From the NCBI RefSeq assembly GCF_030249855.1, contig NZ_JANURN010000007.1, positions 1 through 64,000 on the forward strand: a stretch of 64,000 nucleotides of DNA. The letters are read 5' to 3'. Position 1 is the stretch's first letter. Every line of letters starts with the position of its first letter. Below the pieces are notes generated by a model. That model made no database searches, had not been told where the DNA came from, and saw only the letters and a program-made list of their open reading frames with translations. The translations under genes were made by a program, and so were the position numbers. Positions 16,796 to 24,704 of this stretch are shown in pieces. The DNA comes from Helicobacter_B zhangjianzhongii. GTDB lineage: Bacteria > Campylobacterota > Campylobacteria > Campylobacterales > Helicobacteraceae.

Positions 16796-16796
16796 C

Positions 16797-16812
16797 TCCT
16801 AGAATCCACTTT
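16797..16812 (-). repeat. Dispersed repeat copy after tRNA-Met
   Basis: CTCCTAGAATCCACTTTT contains a full copy of the repeat in the short gap between the tRNA and the ABC permease stop. Confidence 0.8.
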
Positions 16813-16855
16813 TCACACTTTTCATATTTTTTGCATTTTCTGTTTCTTGTAGCTG

Positions 16856-17695
16856 CTACTCTAACTCCATTTTCTTAATAATGCAGTGCCTTGCTAGCAA
16901 GTAGCTTATACCACTTAGTAGCAAGTATGTGATAAGCTTTTGTGTATAAAGCAGCCAGCCATCTATGCCGACTTTGCTCTGTGTGATTATGGAAAGAGAG
17001 TCGATATTGATATGAAAAAATACGCCAAAAAGCAGCCCAAGCAGCGTGCTAATGACACCCCCACACAGGCAAATCCCCAAAAATAGCAGCAATCCTAACA
17101 CCAAGCGATAACTTGTGATACGCCATACATTAAGCAGTGCTAATGTCAGCAAGATATACATAAGCCAAGTGAGTATCTCGCCTAGGATATAAGTAATGCT
17201 AAGAAGTATGATAAACACACTGCGCTCATCAAAGCTTGTAAGAAGCTCTCGCGCAAGCGTGCCAAGCCCTCCAAATATCTCTAAGATTTCGACATTTGAG
17301 ATTAAAATCAAGGCTTGCACACCCACAAAACCATAAAAGCACACTGAAGCACCGATTAAGATAAAGCAGCTAAGCACTTTTGCCAAAAGGATCGTATCAA
17401 TCCCCAAAGGTAGGCAAAAGAGCAAATATCCATACTCCCCAAAGAGACTTTTCCCAAAAGTAGAAATCATAAGAAATATATGAGCCACCACAAGCAAAAA
17501 CATCGCGCTAAAAGCCCCAATGATACAAAGCCCAAATGTTATACCAAGCAGATCGTGCAAAGTGGGGTTTGTGATTGTGGCGACATCAAGCTTGCTAAAT
17601 CCCACACACCCAAACACACAGGCAGCAAACACAGCACCAAGCACCACAAGCGGTAGGTAATGCTCTTGTAATTCATAGCGGAGAAGTCGTCTCAT
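16856..17695 (-). CDS. ABC-2 type transporter permease
   Basis: 279 residues with about six hydrophobic segments and a short basic N-terminus (MRRLLRYELQEHY), the usual start of ABC-2 permeases. It overlaps the end of the ATPase gene by 4 bases (ATGA), so the two are translationally coupled and form one exporter. Substrate unknown. The permease carries no repeat insertions, in contrast to the partner ATPase. Confidence 0.75.
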   Translation of the reverse strand: MRRLLRYELQEHYLPLVVLGAVFAACVFGCVGFSKLDVATITNPTLHDLLGITFGLCIIGAFSAMFLLVVAHIFLMISTFGKSLFGEYGYLLFCLPLGIDTILLAKVLSCFILIGASVCFYGFVGVQALILISNVEILEIFGGLGTLARELLTSFDERSVFIILLSITYILGEILTWLMYILLTLALLNVWRITSYRLVLGLLLFLGICLCGGVISTLLGLLFGVFFHINIDSLSIITQSKVGIDGWLLYTQKLITYLLLSGISYLLARHCIIKKMELE

Positions 17696-18546
17696 CGTGC
17701 GTCCTTTGTGGATTTGTGGGCAAAAGTGGATTCTAGGGTAGAAGTGGATTCTAGGGCGGAGTCTTGTGCGGAGTCGGCGACTCGTGCGGAAGTGGATTCT
17801 AGCGCGTGCGATACAAAAGTGGATTCTAGGCTAGAGGGGCTGGAATCTAGCTGCATAGATTTTGCAAATGCGTGTTTAAAAGCGGATTCTAGGTTTGTGG
17901 TATTGGCAGTTAGGGTGGCGATACTATCGTGGGCTAGCACGCTGCCATTTGCTAGAAATATGGCTTCATCAAGGATTTTTTCTACATCATAGATCAAATG
18001 CGTGGCGATGAGTATGCTGGCACTTGGATTGTAGTTGTCTAAGATGAGCTTAAAGACAAAATCCCTTGCCACAGGATCGACCCCGGCGATTGGCTCATCA
18101 AAGATATAGAGCCTAGCTTGGCGCGCGAGCATAAGGGCTAGGGAGAGCTTTTCTTTATTGCCTTTGGATAGGGTTTTGATCTTTCTAGATCGATCAAGCT
18201 GTAATTGCTCCATAAGACTATGGGCTTTGTGTATATCAAAATCTTCAAAAAAGTCCGCAAAAAATCTACACGCATAATCAATCTTCCAATGTAGTGGTAT
18301 ATGTGGTTTATCTGGGAGATAGGAGATATGGGCTTTGGTGGTATCGCCAATAGGCTCACCTAGAATCTTCACACTCCCCTCATATTGTCGCAAAAGTCCT
18401 AAAAGCACTTTGATAAGCGTTGTTTTCCCACTGCCATTTGGACCAAGCAGCCCGATGATTCTGCCGCTTTGGAGGGTTAGGGAGAGATTGTTTAGGGCTA
18501 GGGTGGAGTCGTAGCGTTTGCTTAGGTTAGAGATTTCTACAAGCAT
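17692..18546 (-). CDS. ABC transporter ATP-binding protein with repeat-derived C-terminal tail
   Basis: 284 residues from ATG 18546 (MLVEISNLSKRY), preferred over the upstream in-frame ATG because AAAGG precedes it and the domain starts there. Walker A is GLLGPNGSGKTTLIKV, the signature is TLSKGNKEKLSLALML, Walker B is RLYIFDEPIAGVDPVAR, and the switch histidine is in LIATHLI. From about residue 232 onward the protein becomes a low-complexity tail with four LEST units (SLESTF, ALESTS, ALESTS, LESTF), produced by direct copies of the dispersed repeat. Pairs with the overlapping ABC-2 permease. Confidence 0.88.
   Translation of the reverse strand: MLVEISNLSKRYDSTLALNNLSLTLQSGRIIGLLGPNGSGKTTLIKVLLGLLRQYEGSVKILGEPIGDTTKAHISYLPDKPHIPLHWKIDYACRFFADFFEDFDIHKAHSLMEQLQLDRSRKIKTLSKGNKEKLSLALMLARQARLYIFDEPIAGVDPVARDFVFKLILDNYNPSASILIATHLIYDVEKILDEAIFLANGSVLAHDSIATLTANTTNLESAFKHAFAKSMQLDSSPSSLESTFVSHALESTSARVADSAQDSALESTSTLESTFAHKSTKDAR
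17716..17900 (+). repeat. Cluster of five dispersed-repeat copies in the ABC ATPase 3' end
   Basis: GTGGATTCTAG occurs four times in about 110 bases, with a fifth variant (AGCGGATTCTAGG) near 17882. All are in the same orientation and in frame with the ATPase on the other strand. Spacing is irregular. Confidence 0.9.
17840..17842 (-). other. Point inside the repeat-derived ABC ATPase tail (see 17716-17900)
   Basis: Marks the approximate middle of the four-LEST tail, between ALESTS and SLESTF units. No separate function is claimed. Confidence 0.2.
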
Positions 18547-18574
18547 ATTGTGCCTTTGTGTGAGAGTGGGGGCA

Positions 18575-19381
18575 TTATAACAGAGCTTTTTCAAAGATTT
18601 TTATGCTTGTGGCAATGATAGCAAAGCAGTAAATCCACAAGAGTGCTACTCTATGGGTGTTTGCACTTGCTTTTGCAATGAGTTTTATCCCAAGGCTCAC
18701 GCCTATGATGGAAGCAAGTCCAATAAGCACAGCCGCGCTAAAGAGCCTACTATCGACAATATCCATTTGGTGCAAAGATATGCTCCCAGCCACTGATGAA
18801 AACACCACAAAAAAGAGCGACAAAGGCACGACTTTCTTAGAATCATAGCCTAGATAGTAGCCTAGTATAGGCGCGATAAGCAGCCCTCCGCCAATACCTA
18901 AAGAAATAGCAAAAATCCCTGTAAATGCGCCAGCTAGGACAAGGATCGCGCGCTTTTTGTAAGGATTTGTGATGAGATTTGCACTAGGGGCGACCTTGGA
19001 TTTAGTAGCAAACCGATAGAGAGAGATGATTGTAAGGAGCAAAAAAGCTAGGCTAAGAAATAGCTCGCTAAAAAAGTGTAGCACCACGCCGCTAAGGCTT
19101 GCCCCAAATATCCCTCCAATCCCTATGAAGATACCCTCTCTAAGATCAAGCAAGCCTTTTTTGTAGTTTAGTAGTGAGCCAAAGACACTAGCAAAGACCA
19201 TTTGCACAATGGAGATCCCAATAGCGTGCTGGATAGGAAAGCCTACAAGCAGCATACAAGGCACGATGATGATCCCACCCCCTATGCCAAAAAACCCCGC
19301 CGCCACGCCAGAGACTAGCCCAAGAGCTACAAAGCCTAGAATCTGCCACCAATCAAAGTATGAAAAAAACATCGTAAGCAT
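18575..19381 (-). CDS. TauE/SafE family sulfite exporter-like permease
   Basis: 268 residues with about eight membrane segments in two related halves. Each half has the family's glycine motif: GFFGIGGGIIIVPCMLL near residue 30 and SLGIGGGLLIAPILGYYLGY near residue 165. The family moves sulfite, sulfoacetate or other anions. No neighbour points to a substrate. The gene lies where an exbD would be expected after exbB. Confidence 0.85.
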   Translation of the reverse strand: MLTMFFSYFDWWQILGFVALGLVSGVAAGFFGIGGGIIIVPCMLLVGFPIQHAIGISIVQMVFASVFGSLLNYKKGLLDLREGIFIGIGGIFGASLSGVVLHFFSELFLSLAFLLLTIISLYRFATKSKVAPSANLITNPYKKRAILVLAGAFTGIFAISLGIGGGLLIAPILGYYLGYDSKKVVPLSLFFVVFSSVAGSISLHQMDIVDSRLFSAAVLIGLASIIGVSLGIKLIAKASANTHRVALLWIYCFAIIATSIKIFEKALL

Positions 19382-19420
19382 TTTTGTCCTTTATGATTTA
19401 GATCTCGCTAGGTTGTAGCA

Positions 19421-19873
19421 TTATGTATCAAGGCGCATAGAGGCTTTGCTCGTTGCGGTGGGATTGTGATAAATATCCCATTTTGTTAGCACCACCTCTG
19501 CCTTACGCACCAAGAGATTATACAGCACAATGCTAGGGATCGCCACGATAAGCCCCATAGCCGTAGCCTTTAGGGCTAGGGCTAGCCCTGTCATTATGCT
19601 TTGGGTATCAATTTGCGCACTATTGCCAATATCAAGGAAAGTGATCATTATCCCAGCTACTGTGCCAAGCAGCCCCACATACGGCGCATTTGAGCCAATG
19701 GTCGCAATAAGCGTGAGCCGCTTGTGTAAATCTAGCTCTAAAAGCCGCTTATCAAGGTAGTCATCAACACGCACAGTGGCATAAAACCACGCCCGCTCAA
19801 TCCCAATAGCGATCACCAAAACACAGAGCGATCCCAAAAATCCTAAAACAGAATAATCAACAAGCTCTTTCAT
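19421..19873 (-). CDS. exbB: ExbB/TolQ/MotA family proton channel subunit
   Basis: 150 residues with three hydrophobic segments: one at the N-terminus and two in the conserved core, TLIATIGSNAPYVGLLGTVAGIMITF and GLALALKATAMGLIVAIPSIVLYN. It is short, as is usual in Helicobacter ExbB. The family uses the proton gradient to drive TonB- or Tol-type envelope machines and needs an ExbD/TolR partner. No ExbD follows. The next gene is the TauE/SafE permease, 39 bases away. It follows smpB by 51 bases, the same order as in H. pylori. Confidence 0.85.
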   Translation of the reverse strand: MKELVDYSVLGFLGSLCVLVIAIGIERAWFYATVRVDDYLDKRLLELDLHKRLTLIATIGSNAPYVGLLGTVAGIMITFLDIGNSAQIDTQSIMTGLALALKATAMGLIVAIPSIVLYNLLVRKAEVVLTKWDIYHNPTATSKASMRLDT

Positions 19874-19924
19874 TTATGTCCTTTTGTGGAGTTGTGGCGT
19901 CCTTTGCGGAGCGTAAAGGTGGAT

Positions 19925-20386
19925 CTACAAGCTTTTGCCATAGTTTTTAAGACTTGCGCGTGCTTCTCTGTCAAGAATCTTTTTCTTAATACTTTCGCGC
20001 TTATCGTGGAGCTGCTTGCCGCGCGCTAGGGCTAGCTGAAGCTTGACTTTATTGTGTGCATTAAAGTAAATAGAGAGCGGCACGATCGTAAGCCCATCTT
20101 GTGAGATTCTGCCAAACCACTTATCCAGCTGGGATCTATGGAGCAGAAGCTTTCTAGCGCGCTTTTCATCGGGGCGGAAGTGGGGGTTGGTGCTTTGGAG
20201 GAAGGAGATATGCATACCAAAGACAAATAGCTCGCCCTTGACAAATCGCGCAAAGCTGTCTTTAAGATTGCAGCGACTAAGGCGCAAAGACTTCACCTCA
20301 GAGCCTAGTAGGACTATACCGCACTCAAGTTTTTCTAGCACTTCGTAGTCAAATAGGGCTTTTTTGTTTTGTGCGATGAGTTTCAT
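19925..20386 (-). CDS. smpB: SsrA-binding protein SmpB
   Basis: 153 residues. Partner of tmRNA in trans-translation, which frees stalled ribosomes. Conserved blocks: AQNKKALFDYEVLEKLECGIVL at the start, GSEVKSLR, KGELFVFGMHIS, DEKRARKLLLHR and the basic C-terminal tail ARGKQLHDKRESIKKK, which enters the decoding centre. The start overlaps the end of ispE by 4 bases. Confidence 0.96.
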   Translation of the reverse strand: MKLIAQNKKALFDYEVLEKLECGIVLLGSEVKSLRLSRCNLKDSFARFVKGELFVFGMHISFLQSTNPHFRPDEKRARKLLLHRSQLDKWFGRISQDGLTIVPLSIYFNAHNKVKLQLALARGKQLHDKRESIKKKILDREARASLKNYGKSL

Positions 20387-21675
20387 AGTGTGCCCTGTGG
20401 CTTGTTATCAAACACACTTTCAGCCCTTGTGTTTTGCGAGGTTTCTACTTTGTGAGCTTGTTTCCTAGAATCCACTTTTAGAACTTCAGCGTTTTTGTCA
20501 AAAATCCTAGAATCCACTTTTTCACTAACGGCGTTGTTTTCTGTCATTGCGAGACACTGCGTAGCAGTGGCGTGGCAATCCATAGTTTTTGCGGCAGCAA
20601 AATGAGCGGTATTACTAGAATCCACTTTTTTACTTTGCGGCTGATTTTTATTTGCGGTGGATTTTTCACACTCGGCTTGAATTTCTTCTTCAAGGATTCT
20701 AGGATTTGCGGTGGGGCTTTTGGAGTTTTTTAGGGATTTGGGGGCAGAGCTAGACTTGAGGTCTGCGGTTGCCTCCAAATCCCCAAAATCTGCGGAATGC
20801 CTACTCAAAGCCGAATCCCCACAGGAAAAAGTGGATTCTAGGGGGTTAGCCGTAGTAGAATCTATGCGGAAAAAGCTACTACCACTCCCAGAGAAATACC
20901 ACCCACCCCCCAGCTCCTTTGCCACAGATTCTAGCTCTTTATAGAGAGAGCAAGCAGGCGCAAAGAGATCATTTAAGCTAGCCATATCGCCGCTAGCAAG
21001 GATGGCGGCATTGCTTAGGGTGGATAAATCTCTTGCGTGGGGATTTGGCGTGCTTGTGGCGGCGTAGTGGCGATAGACTTGCGCGGTATCACAAGCGATT
21101 TTAGGCGTATAGATATGAAAGCGTGCAATATCACTTAGCGCAGTATCACAAGGCTCAATACACTCGCCAATCCCAGAAACTTCCGCGCAATCCACTTGCG
21201 AGACAAAAAACGCCACATCTGCGCCGATACTTTTGGCAAGATCGCCAAGCGCAGTGGGCAGGGGGGATTTGGGAGATTTGGGGCTTGTAAAATATGTGTG
21301 CATTTGCTTTGCTTCGCCTTTAAACTCCCTGCCATAGCGCGAGATAAGCGCGGCTAGCACGACTCCTGCATTAGAGCTGCCTCCACCTAGCCCAGCACCG
21401 CTTGGGATATGCTTACACACTTCTATGCGCACCGGCGGGAAGCGCACGCCATCAATGCTACGCAACGCACGCAATGCGCGATACACACTAGAGTCTTCTA
21501 CCGCGCAAGGAAAGTTGCCTAGCACGCTATCTTTTGGAGCTTGGGAGATAGTGATCTCATCATACAAATCCCCCACCACACGCACAAAACGCGAGCGCAG
21601 GAGATGGTAGCTGCTCGCTGTTTTGCCTAGGATATGGAGATAGAGATTGATTTTGGGGTAGGATTTATAGAACAT
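20383..21675 (-). CDS. ispE: 4-diphosphocytidyl-2-C-methyl-D-erythritol kinase with a long repeat-derived tail
   Basis: 430 residues. GHMP kinase of the MEP isoprenoid pathway (dxs is also in this window). Motif 1 is KINLYLHILGK, the ATP loop PSGAGLGGGSSNAG is at residues 91-104, and motif 3 FSGSGSSFFR is at 261-270. Family members end soon after motif 3, at about 260-310 residues. Here about 150 extra residues follow, rich in KVDS and LEST units and including an in-frame copy of a second repeat family. The start is ATG 21675, overlapping the csrA stop by one base. The tail is probably dispensable, but this is inferred. Confidence 0.9.
   Translation of the reverse strand: MFYKSYPKINLYLHILGKTASSYHLLRSRFVRVVGDLYDEITISQAPKDSVLGNFPCAVEDSSVYRALRALRSIDGVRFPPVRIEVCKHIPSGAGLGGGSSNAGVVLAALISRYGREFKGEAKQMHTYFTSPKSPKSPLPTALGDLAKSIGADVAFFVSQVDCAEVSGIGECIEPCDTALSDIARFHIYTPKIACDTAQVYRHYAATSTPNPHARDLSTLSNAAILASGDMASLNDLFAPACSLYKELESVAKELGGGWYFSGSGSSFFRIDSTTANPLESTFSCGDSALSRHSADFGDLEATADLKSSSAPKSLKNSKSPTANPRILEEEIQAECEKSTANKNQPQSKKVDSSNTAHFAAAKTMDCHATATQCLAMTENNAVSEKVDSRIFDKNAEVLKVDSRKQAHKVETSQNTRAESVFDNKPQGTL
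20399..20870. repeat. Mosaic repeat element, copy A (inside ispE 3' end)
   Basis: Contains four copies of the dispersed core plus larger shared blocks. One block (20399-20450, read as FDKNAE...AESVFDN on the minus strand) matches copies B and C. Another (20650-20720, containing CTTCTTCAAGGATTCTAGGA) matches copy B. Confidence 0.85.
20542..20583 (+). repeat. Palindromic repeat of the CATTGCGAG...GTGGCAATCC type, inside ispE
   Basis: Starts TGTCATTGCGAGACACTGC and ends GTGGCGTGGCAATCCA. A near-identical copy is at 57296-57336 and a diverged one at 23086-23123. Similar palindromic elements occur in many bacteria. Confidence 0.88.
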
Positions 21676-21905
21676 TAGCGTTTGATATGCTTGCCTAGAT
21701 CAAGCAAGGCTTCATTGGAGGAGTCGCCTATGGCTTTTTTGTTTTCGCTAGCGATAGCTTCTTTAAGCTCGGCGCGTAGGATTAAGGTCTTGGGCGGGGC
21801 TTCAAAGCCTAGCTTCACACTCCCTCGATCAATGGATACGACCTTGATGATGACATTATCGCCTATGACGATACTTTCATCTTGTTTTCTAGAGAGTATG
21901 AGCAT
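21675..21905 (-). CDS. csrA: Carbon storage/translation regulator CsrA
   Basis: 76 residues from ATG 21905 (MLILSRKQDESIVIGDNVII), the invariant family start. An upstream in-frame ATG is rejected because it would add ten residues. CsrA dimers bind GGA motifs in mRNA leaders. In Campylobacterota the main known target is flagellin mRNA, with FliW as antagonist. RNA-binding residues are present (LSRK at the N-terminus, ILRAEL near residue 42). The start overlaps the end of truB by 17 bases and the stop overlaps the ispE start. Confidence 0.96.
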   Translation of the reverse strand: MLILSRKQDESIVIGDNVIIKVVSIDRGSVKLGFEAPPKTLILRAELKEAIASENKKAIGDSSNEALLDLGKHIKR

Positions 21906-22758
21906 AATCAATCCTATTGAGAAGATATGAGACACTGCCGTCTTGGTGAAGCTGTATTATAGAAAAAAATTCATCAAATTTCACTATATAGAGCGGATTT
22001 TTATCCAAATCCACCCTAGCTTGCACACTAGAATCTAAGTCATTTTGCGTGAGTTTTTTGCCGTGGTAGAAATGCTCCTTATAGCAAGGATCAATAGGCA
22101 AGATAGGGTAGGGCAAAATCGCCAAAGGATCTAGCTCTATGATCTTGCCTTTTTGGGCGGCTAAATCACCCTCGCTTACGCGCTTGAGTGCGCTAAGTGT
22201 GCCATAGCTGCCTAGCTTGTGGGCGATTAGACTGCCTAGTGAGCGGATATATGAGCCTTTGCTCACGCACGCGCGGAAAGAGATAAAAGGATGGGCATAG
22301 CAGAGAAAATCTAGGGCATAGACACGCATTGTGGTGGGCATAAGGGCTGCCTCCTGCCCAGATCGCGCTAGCTGATATGCGCGCTTGCCTTTTATTTTCT
22401 TCGCGCTAAAGGCTGGGGGCGTGTAGGCAATCTCGCCCACAAAGCTCTCCACCACTTCGCGCACAAAAGTGGATTCTAGTGGTGGGGTAGAATCCACTTT
22501 TTCGATGTTTTCTATATCAAGGCTTTTGGAGCTCGCACCTAGCCATAGAGTGGCTTCATAGACCTTAGGCTCTGTTTTGATAAAGGGCAGCAGCTTGGTA
22601 TAAGCCCCTGTGGCAATCAGCAATGAGCCTTGCGCAAATGGATCAAGCGTCCCAGAAAAGCCCGCTTTAGTGATGTTGTAACGCCTTTTGATCTGTGTCA
22701 AAAAGTGATTGCTAGAGATGAAGGGGGGTTTGTAGGCAAGTAAGATGGTGTTTTTCAT
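21889..22758 (-). CDS. truB: tRNA pseudouridine-55 synthase TruB
   Basis: 289 residues. Makes pseudouridine 55 in the tRNA T loop. Motif I KAGFSGTLDPFAQGSLLI contains the catalytic aspartate near residue 38. IKGKRAYQLARSGQE and SKGSYIRSLG follow. Between residues about 85 and 98 is an insertion reading EKVDSTPPLESTF, encoded by an inverted pair of the dispersed repeat. It falls before VREVVESFVGEIAYTPPAFSAKK, at the edge of the catalytic core. First gene of truB-csrA-ispE-smpB-exbB. Confidence 0.94.
   Translation of the reverse strand: MKNTILLAYKPPFISSNHFLTQIKRRYNITKAGFSGTLDPFAQGSLLIATGAYTKLLPFIKTEPKVYEATLWLGASSKSLDIENIEKVDSTPPLESTFVREVVESFVGEIAYTPPAFSAKKIKGKRAYQLARSGQEAALMPTTMRVYALDFLCYAHPFISFRACVSKGSYIRSLGSLIAHKLGSYGTLSALKRVSEGDLAAQKGKIIELDPLAILPYPILPIDPCYKEHFYHGKKLTQNDLDSSVQARVDLDKNPLYIVKFDEFFSIIQLHQDGSVSYLLNRIDYAHTL
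22465..22502. repeat. Inverted pair of the dispersed repeat inside truB
   Basis: AAAAGTGGATTCTAG (22465-22479) and TAGAATCCACTTTT (22489-22502) can form a hairpin of about 14 bp. Both arms are read in frame, as LESTF and KVDS. Confidence 0.9.
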
Positions 22759-23429
22759 TTTTGACCTTTTGGCGTTGGCTTTTTACTAAAGAAACCTGCT
22801 TGCGTGCCCCAGCCTTGCACCGCTGTCGCTTGTTGCCTCATCTCAAATCCTTCCGCCTTTGGCGTTTTTACACTTTCAGTGTTTTTCCTAGAATCCACTT
22901 TTAGAATTTTAGCTTTTTCATCAAAATCCTACCACCTGCGGCGTGGTTATCGAGCACATTTTCAGCCCCTGCGTTTTTGTCGCACAATCCTGCCGCCTGT
23001 GAGTCGCTCACACTTTGGGTGTTTTGAGTAAAATCCTAGAATCCACTTGCGAGGATATGGATTACTAAAGAAGCTGCGGCTTCGCCTTGCTTTGCCACGC
23101 GGCTCACGCCGCTCGCAATGACGATAAAAAGGCTTTATTGCTAGAATCCACTTTTTTATTTGCGGCGGATTTCACACAAAGCGCGTTTTTCTTCTTCAAG
23201 GATTCTAGGAATTGCGGTGGGGGCTTTCAAAAGTGGATTCTAGGGGTTGGGCGGTTTTTGTGATTTGTGCTTCAGTGCCGCTGTGGGATTCTAGGATTGT
23301 GGAGATAGAATCGGGGTTTTTTAAGCCGCGCAAGGAGATAGGACTAGAGCGTCTATCGCGTGAGCTAGGCGAAGCAATCCGCGATTCTAGCCCGCAAGCC
23401 GAATCCCCTCACCAAGCAAAGCCAAATTC
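22759..23429. repeat. Mosaic repeat element, copy B, filling the truB-xseA gap
   Basis: This 670-base gap has no convincing gene. It holds four full or near-full copies of the dispersed core (near 22890, 23035, 23141, 23231), a diverged CATTGCGAG-type palindrome (23086-23123), and blocks shared with copies A and C. On the minus strand the stretch near 22940-22990 reads AENVLDNHAAGGRIL, then meets a stop. The xseA stop lies at 23430, and any truB promoter must lie in or beyond this element. Confidence 0.85.
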
Positions 23430-24704
23430 TCATAGAGAGAGGACTCTAGCTCGCGCCAAATTCACCCCATCACACAGCTCTATCTCATCATCTCCGCGCA
23501 ACTCCCCCACCTGCACCGGCTTGCCATTGCGCAAAATCTGGGCAAAATTCTCGCGCACAAGGCGTTTGGGATCAAGGGCTTGCAGCTCTTTTGCCAAAGT
23601 GAGCAGGGCGTATTCTCTCTCGCGCAAAAGGGGAAGCTGCTCATATTGCAAGGCTTGTGTGGCATATATCGCGCCCTTTGCTTGCAGGATTTGTGCCATA
23701 GTGGCATTAAGCCCTGTGCGCAGCTGCCCTAGCTGCTCGCTGGCAAAGGATAGGGTGTTTGCATAGCTTTTTTGCTGGTATAGCTCTAGGAGATGATCAC
23801 AGAGCTTTTGGGCTTTGGCTAGGGAGTGCTGTGCGCTTGTGTCATATTGTGCGCGGATTTCATCAAGTCGCAAAAGCCACTCCCTTTTATCTGGCAAGAT
23901 TATCTCCATACACGCCGATGGCGTGGCTGCGCGAAGATCTGCGACAAAATCGCTAATGACAAAATCTATCTCGTGTCCCACAGCAGAGACAATGGGCGTG
24001 CGTGCGTAAAAGATCGCATTTGCGACAATTTCTTCATTAAACCCCCATAAATCCTCCATACTGCCCCCACCTCTGCCGATGACGATAATATCAAAGGCAT
24101 TGTCTGTGCCAAAAAAGCTATCGGCATAGGCGATATTGTGCGCGATATGCGCTCCGGCTTGCTCGCCTTGGGTGAGTGTGTCAAAGCACACAAGCTTGGT
24201 GAGATTCCAGCGTGTGCTAGCTACGCGCTTCATATCTTGCAAGGCTGCGCCAGAGAGCGAGGTGAGTAGGGCGATTTTTTTAGGGAAGGGAGGCAGGGGC
24301 TTTTTGCGGCTTTGTGCGAAGTAGCCTTTAGATTCTAAGGATTTTTTCAAGGCTTCATACTGCGCACTTAAAGAGCCTTTGCCGCTTTGTGTGAGGGAGT
24401 GGCAGATGACTTGGTATTCTCCGCGTGGAGCGTAGAGACTAAGCGCGCCTTTAATGATGACTTGCAAGCCATTTTCTGGGGTAAAGGCTAGGGATTTTGC
24501 ATTGCCTTTAAACATCACGCAGCGGATCGAGCTGCTTGCATCTTTAAGGCTAAAATACAAATGCCCGCTGGCTTTGTGCAAGGTAAAGTTGCTAATCTCG
24601 CCTTGGAGATAGACTTCTAAGAAAGTGGCTTCAAGTAGGGATTTGATCTGTGCGGTAAGCGCGCTTACACTTAGTGGCTCTAGTGGTGTCGCTAGCGTAT
24701 TCAC
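23430..24704 (-). CDS. xseA: Exodeoxyribonuclease VII large subunit
   Basis: 424 residues. Large subunit of the ssDNA exonuclease used in repair. An N-terminal OB fold (YLQGEISNFTLHKASGHLYFSLKD) is followed by the conserved catalytic region (GKGSLSAQYEALKKSLESKGYF, IALLTSLSGAALQDM, IIVIGRGGGSMEDLWGFNEE, SAVGHEIDFVISDFVADLRAATPSA). A long coiled coil comes next, then a short C-terminal domain (LRNGKPVQVGELRGDDEIEL). The start overlaps the end of rseP by 4 bases. The small subunit xseB is not in this window. Confidence 0.95.
   Translation of the reverse strand: MNTLATPLEPLSVSALTAQIKSLLEATFLEVYLQGEISNFTLHKASGHLYFSLKDASSSIRCVMFKGNAKSLAFTPENGLQVIIKGALSLYAPRGEYQVICHSLTQSGKGSLSAQYEALKKSLESKGYFAQSRKKPLPPFPKKIALLTSLSGAALQDMKRVASTRWNLTKLVCFDTLTQGEQAGAHIAHNIAYADSFFGTDNAFDIIVIGRGGGSMEDLWGFNEEIVANAIFYARTPIVSAVGHEIDFVISDFVADLRAATPSACMEIILPDKREWLLRLDEIRAQYDTSAQHSLAKAQKLCDHLLELYQQKSYANTLSFASEQLGQLRTGLNATMAQILQAKGAIYATQALQYEQLPLLREREYALLTLAKELQALDPKRLVRENFAQILRNGKPVQVGELRGDDEIELCDGVNLARARVLSL

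Noticed and set aside
17700..17900. Possible CRISPR array from closely spaced repeats
   Set aside because: Units are about 15 bases, spacing is irregular, the sequence is in frame in a gene, and no cas genes are present.
20383..20860. IspE tail as a sign of a pseudogene or frameshift
   Set aside because: All kinase motifs are in one frame, the frame stays open, and the coupling to smpB is intact.
23212..23766. 184-codon plus-strand frame across copy B and xseA
   Set aside because: Half of it is antisense to xseA and the rest is repeat DNA. No ribosome site.
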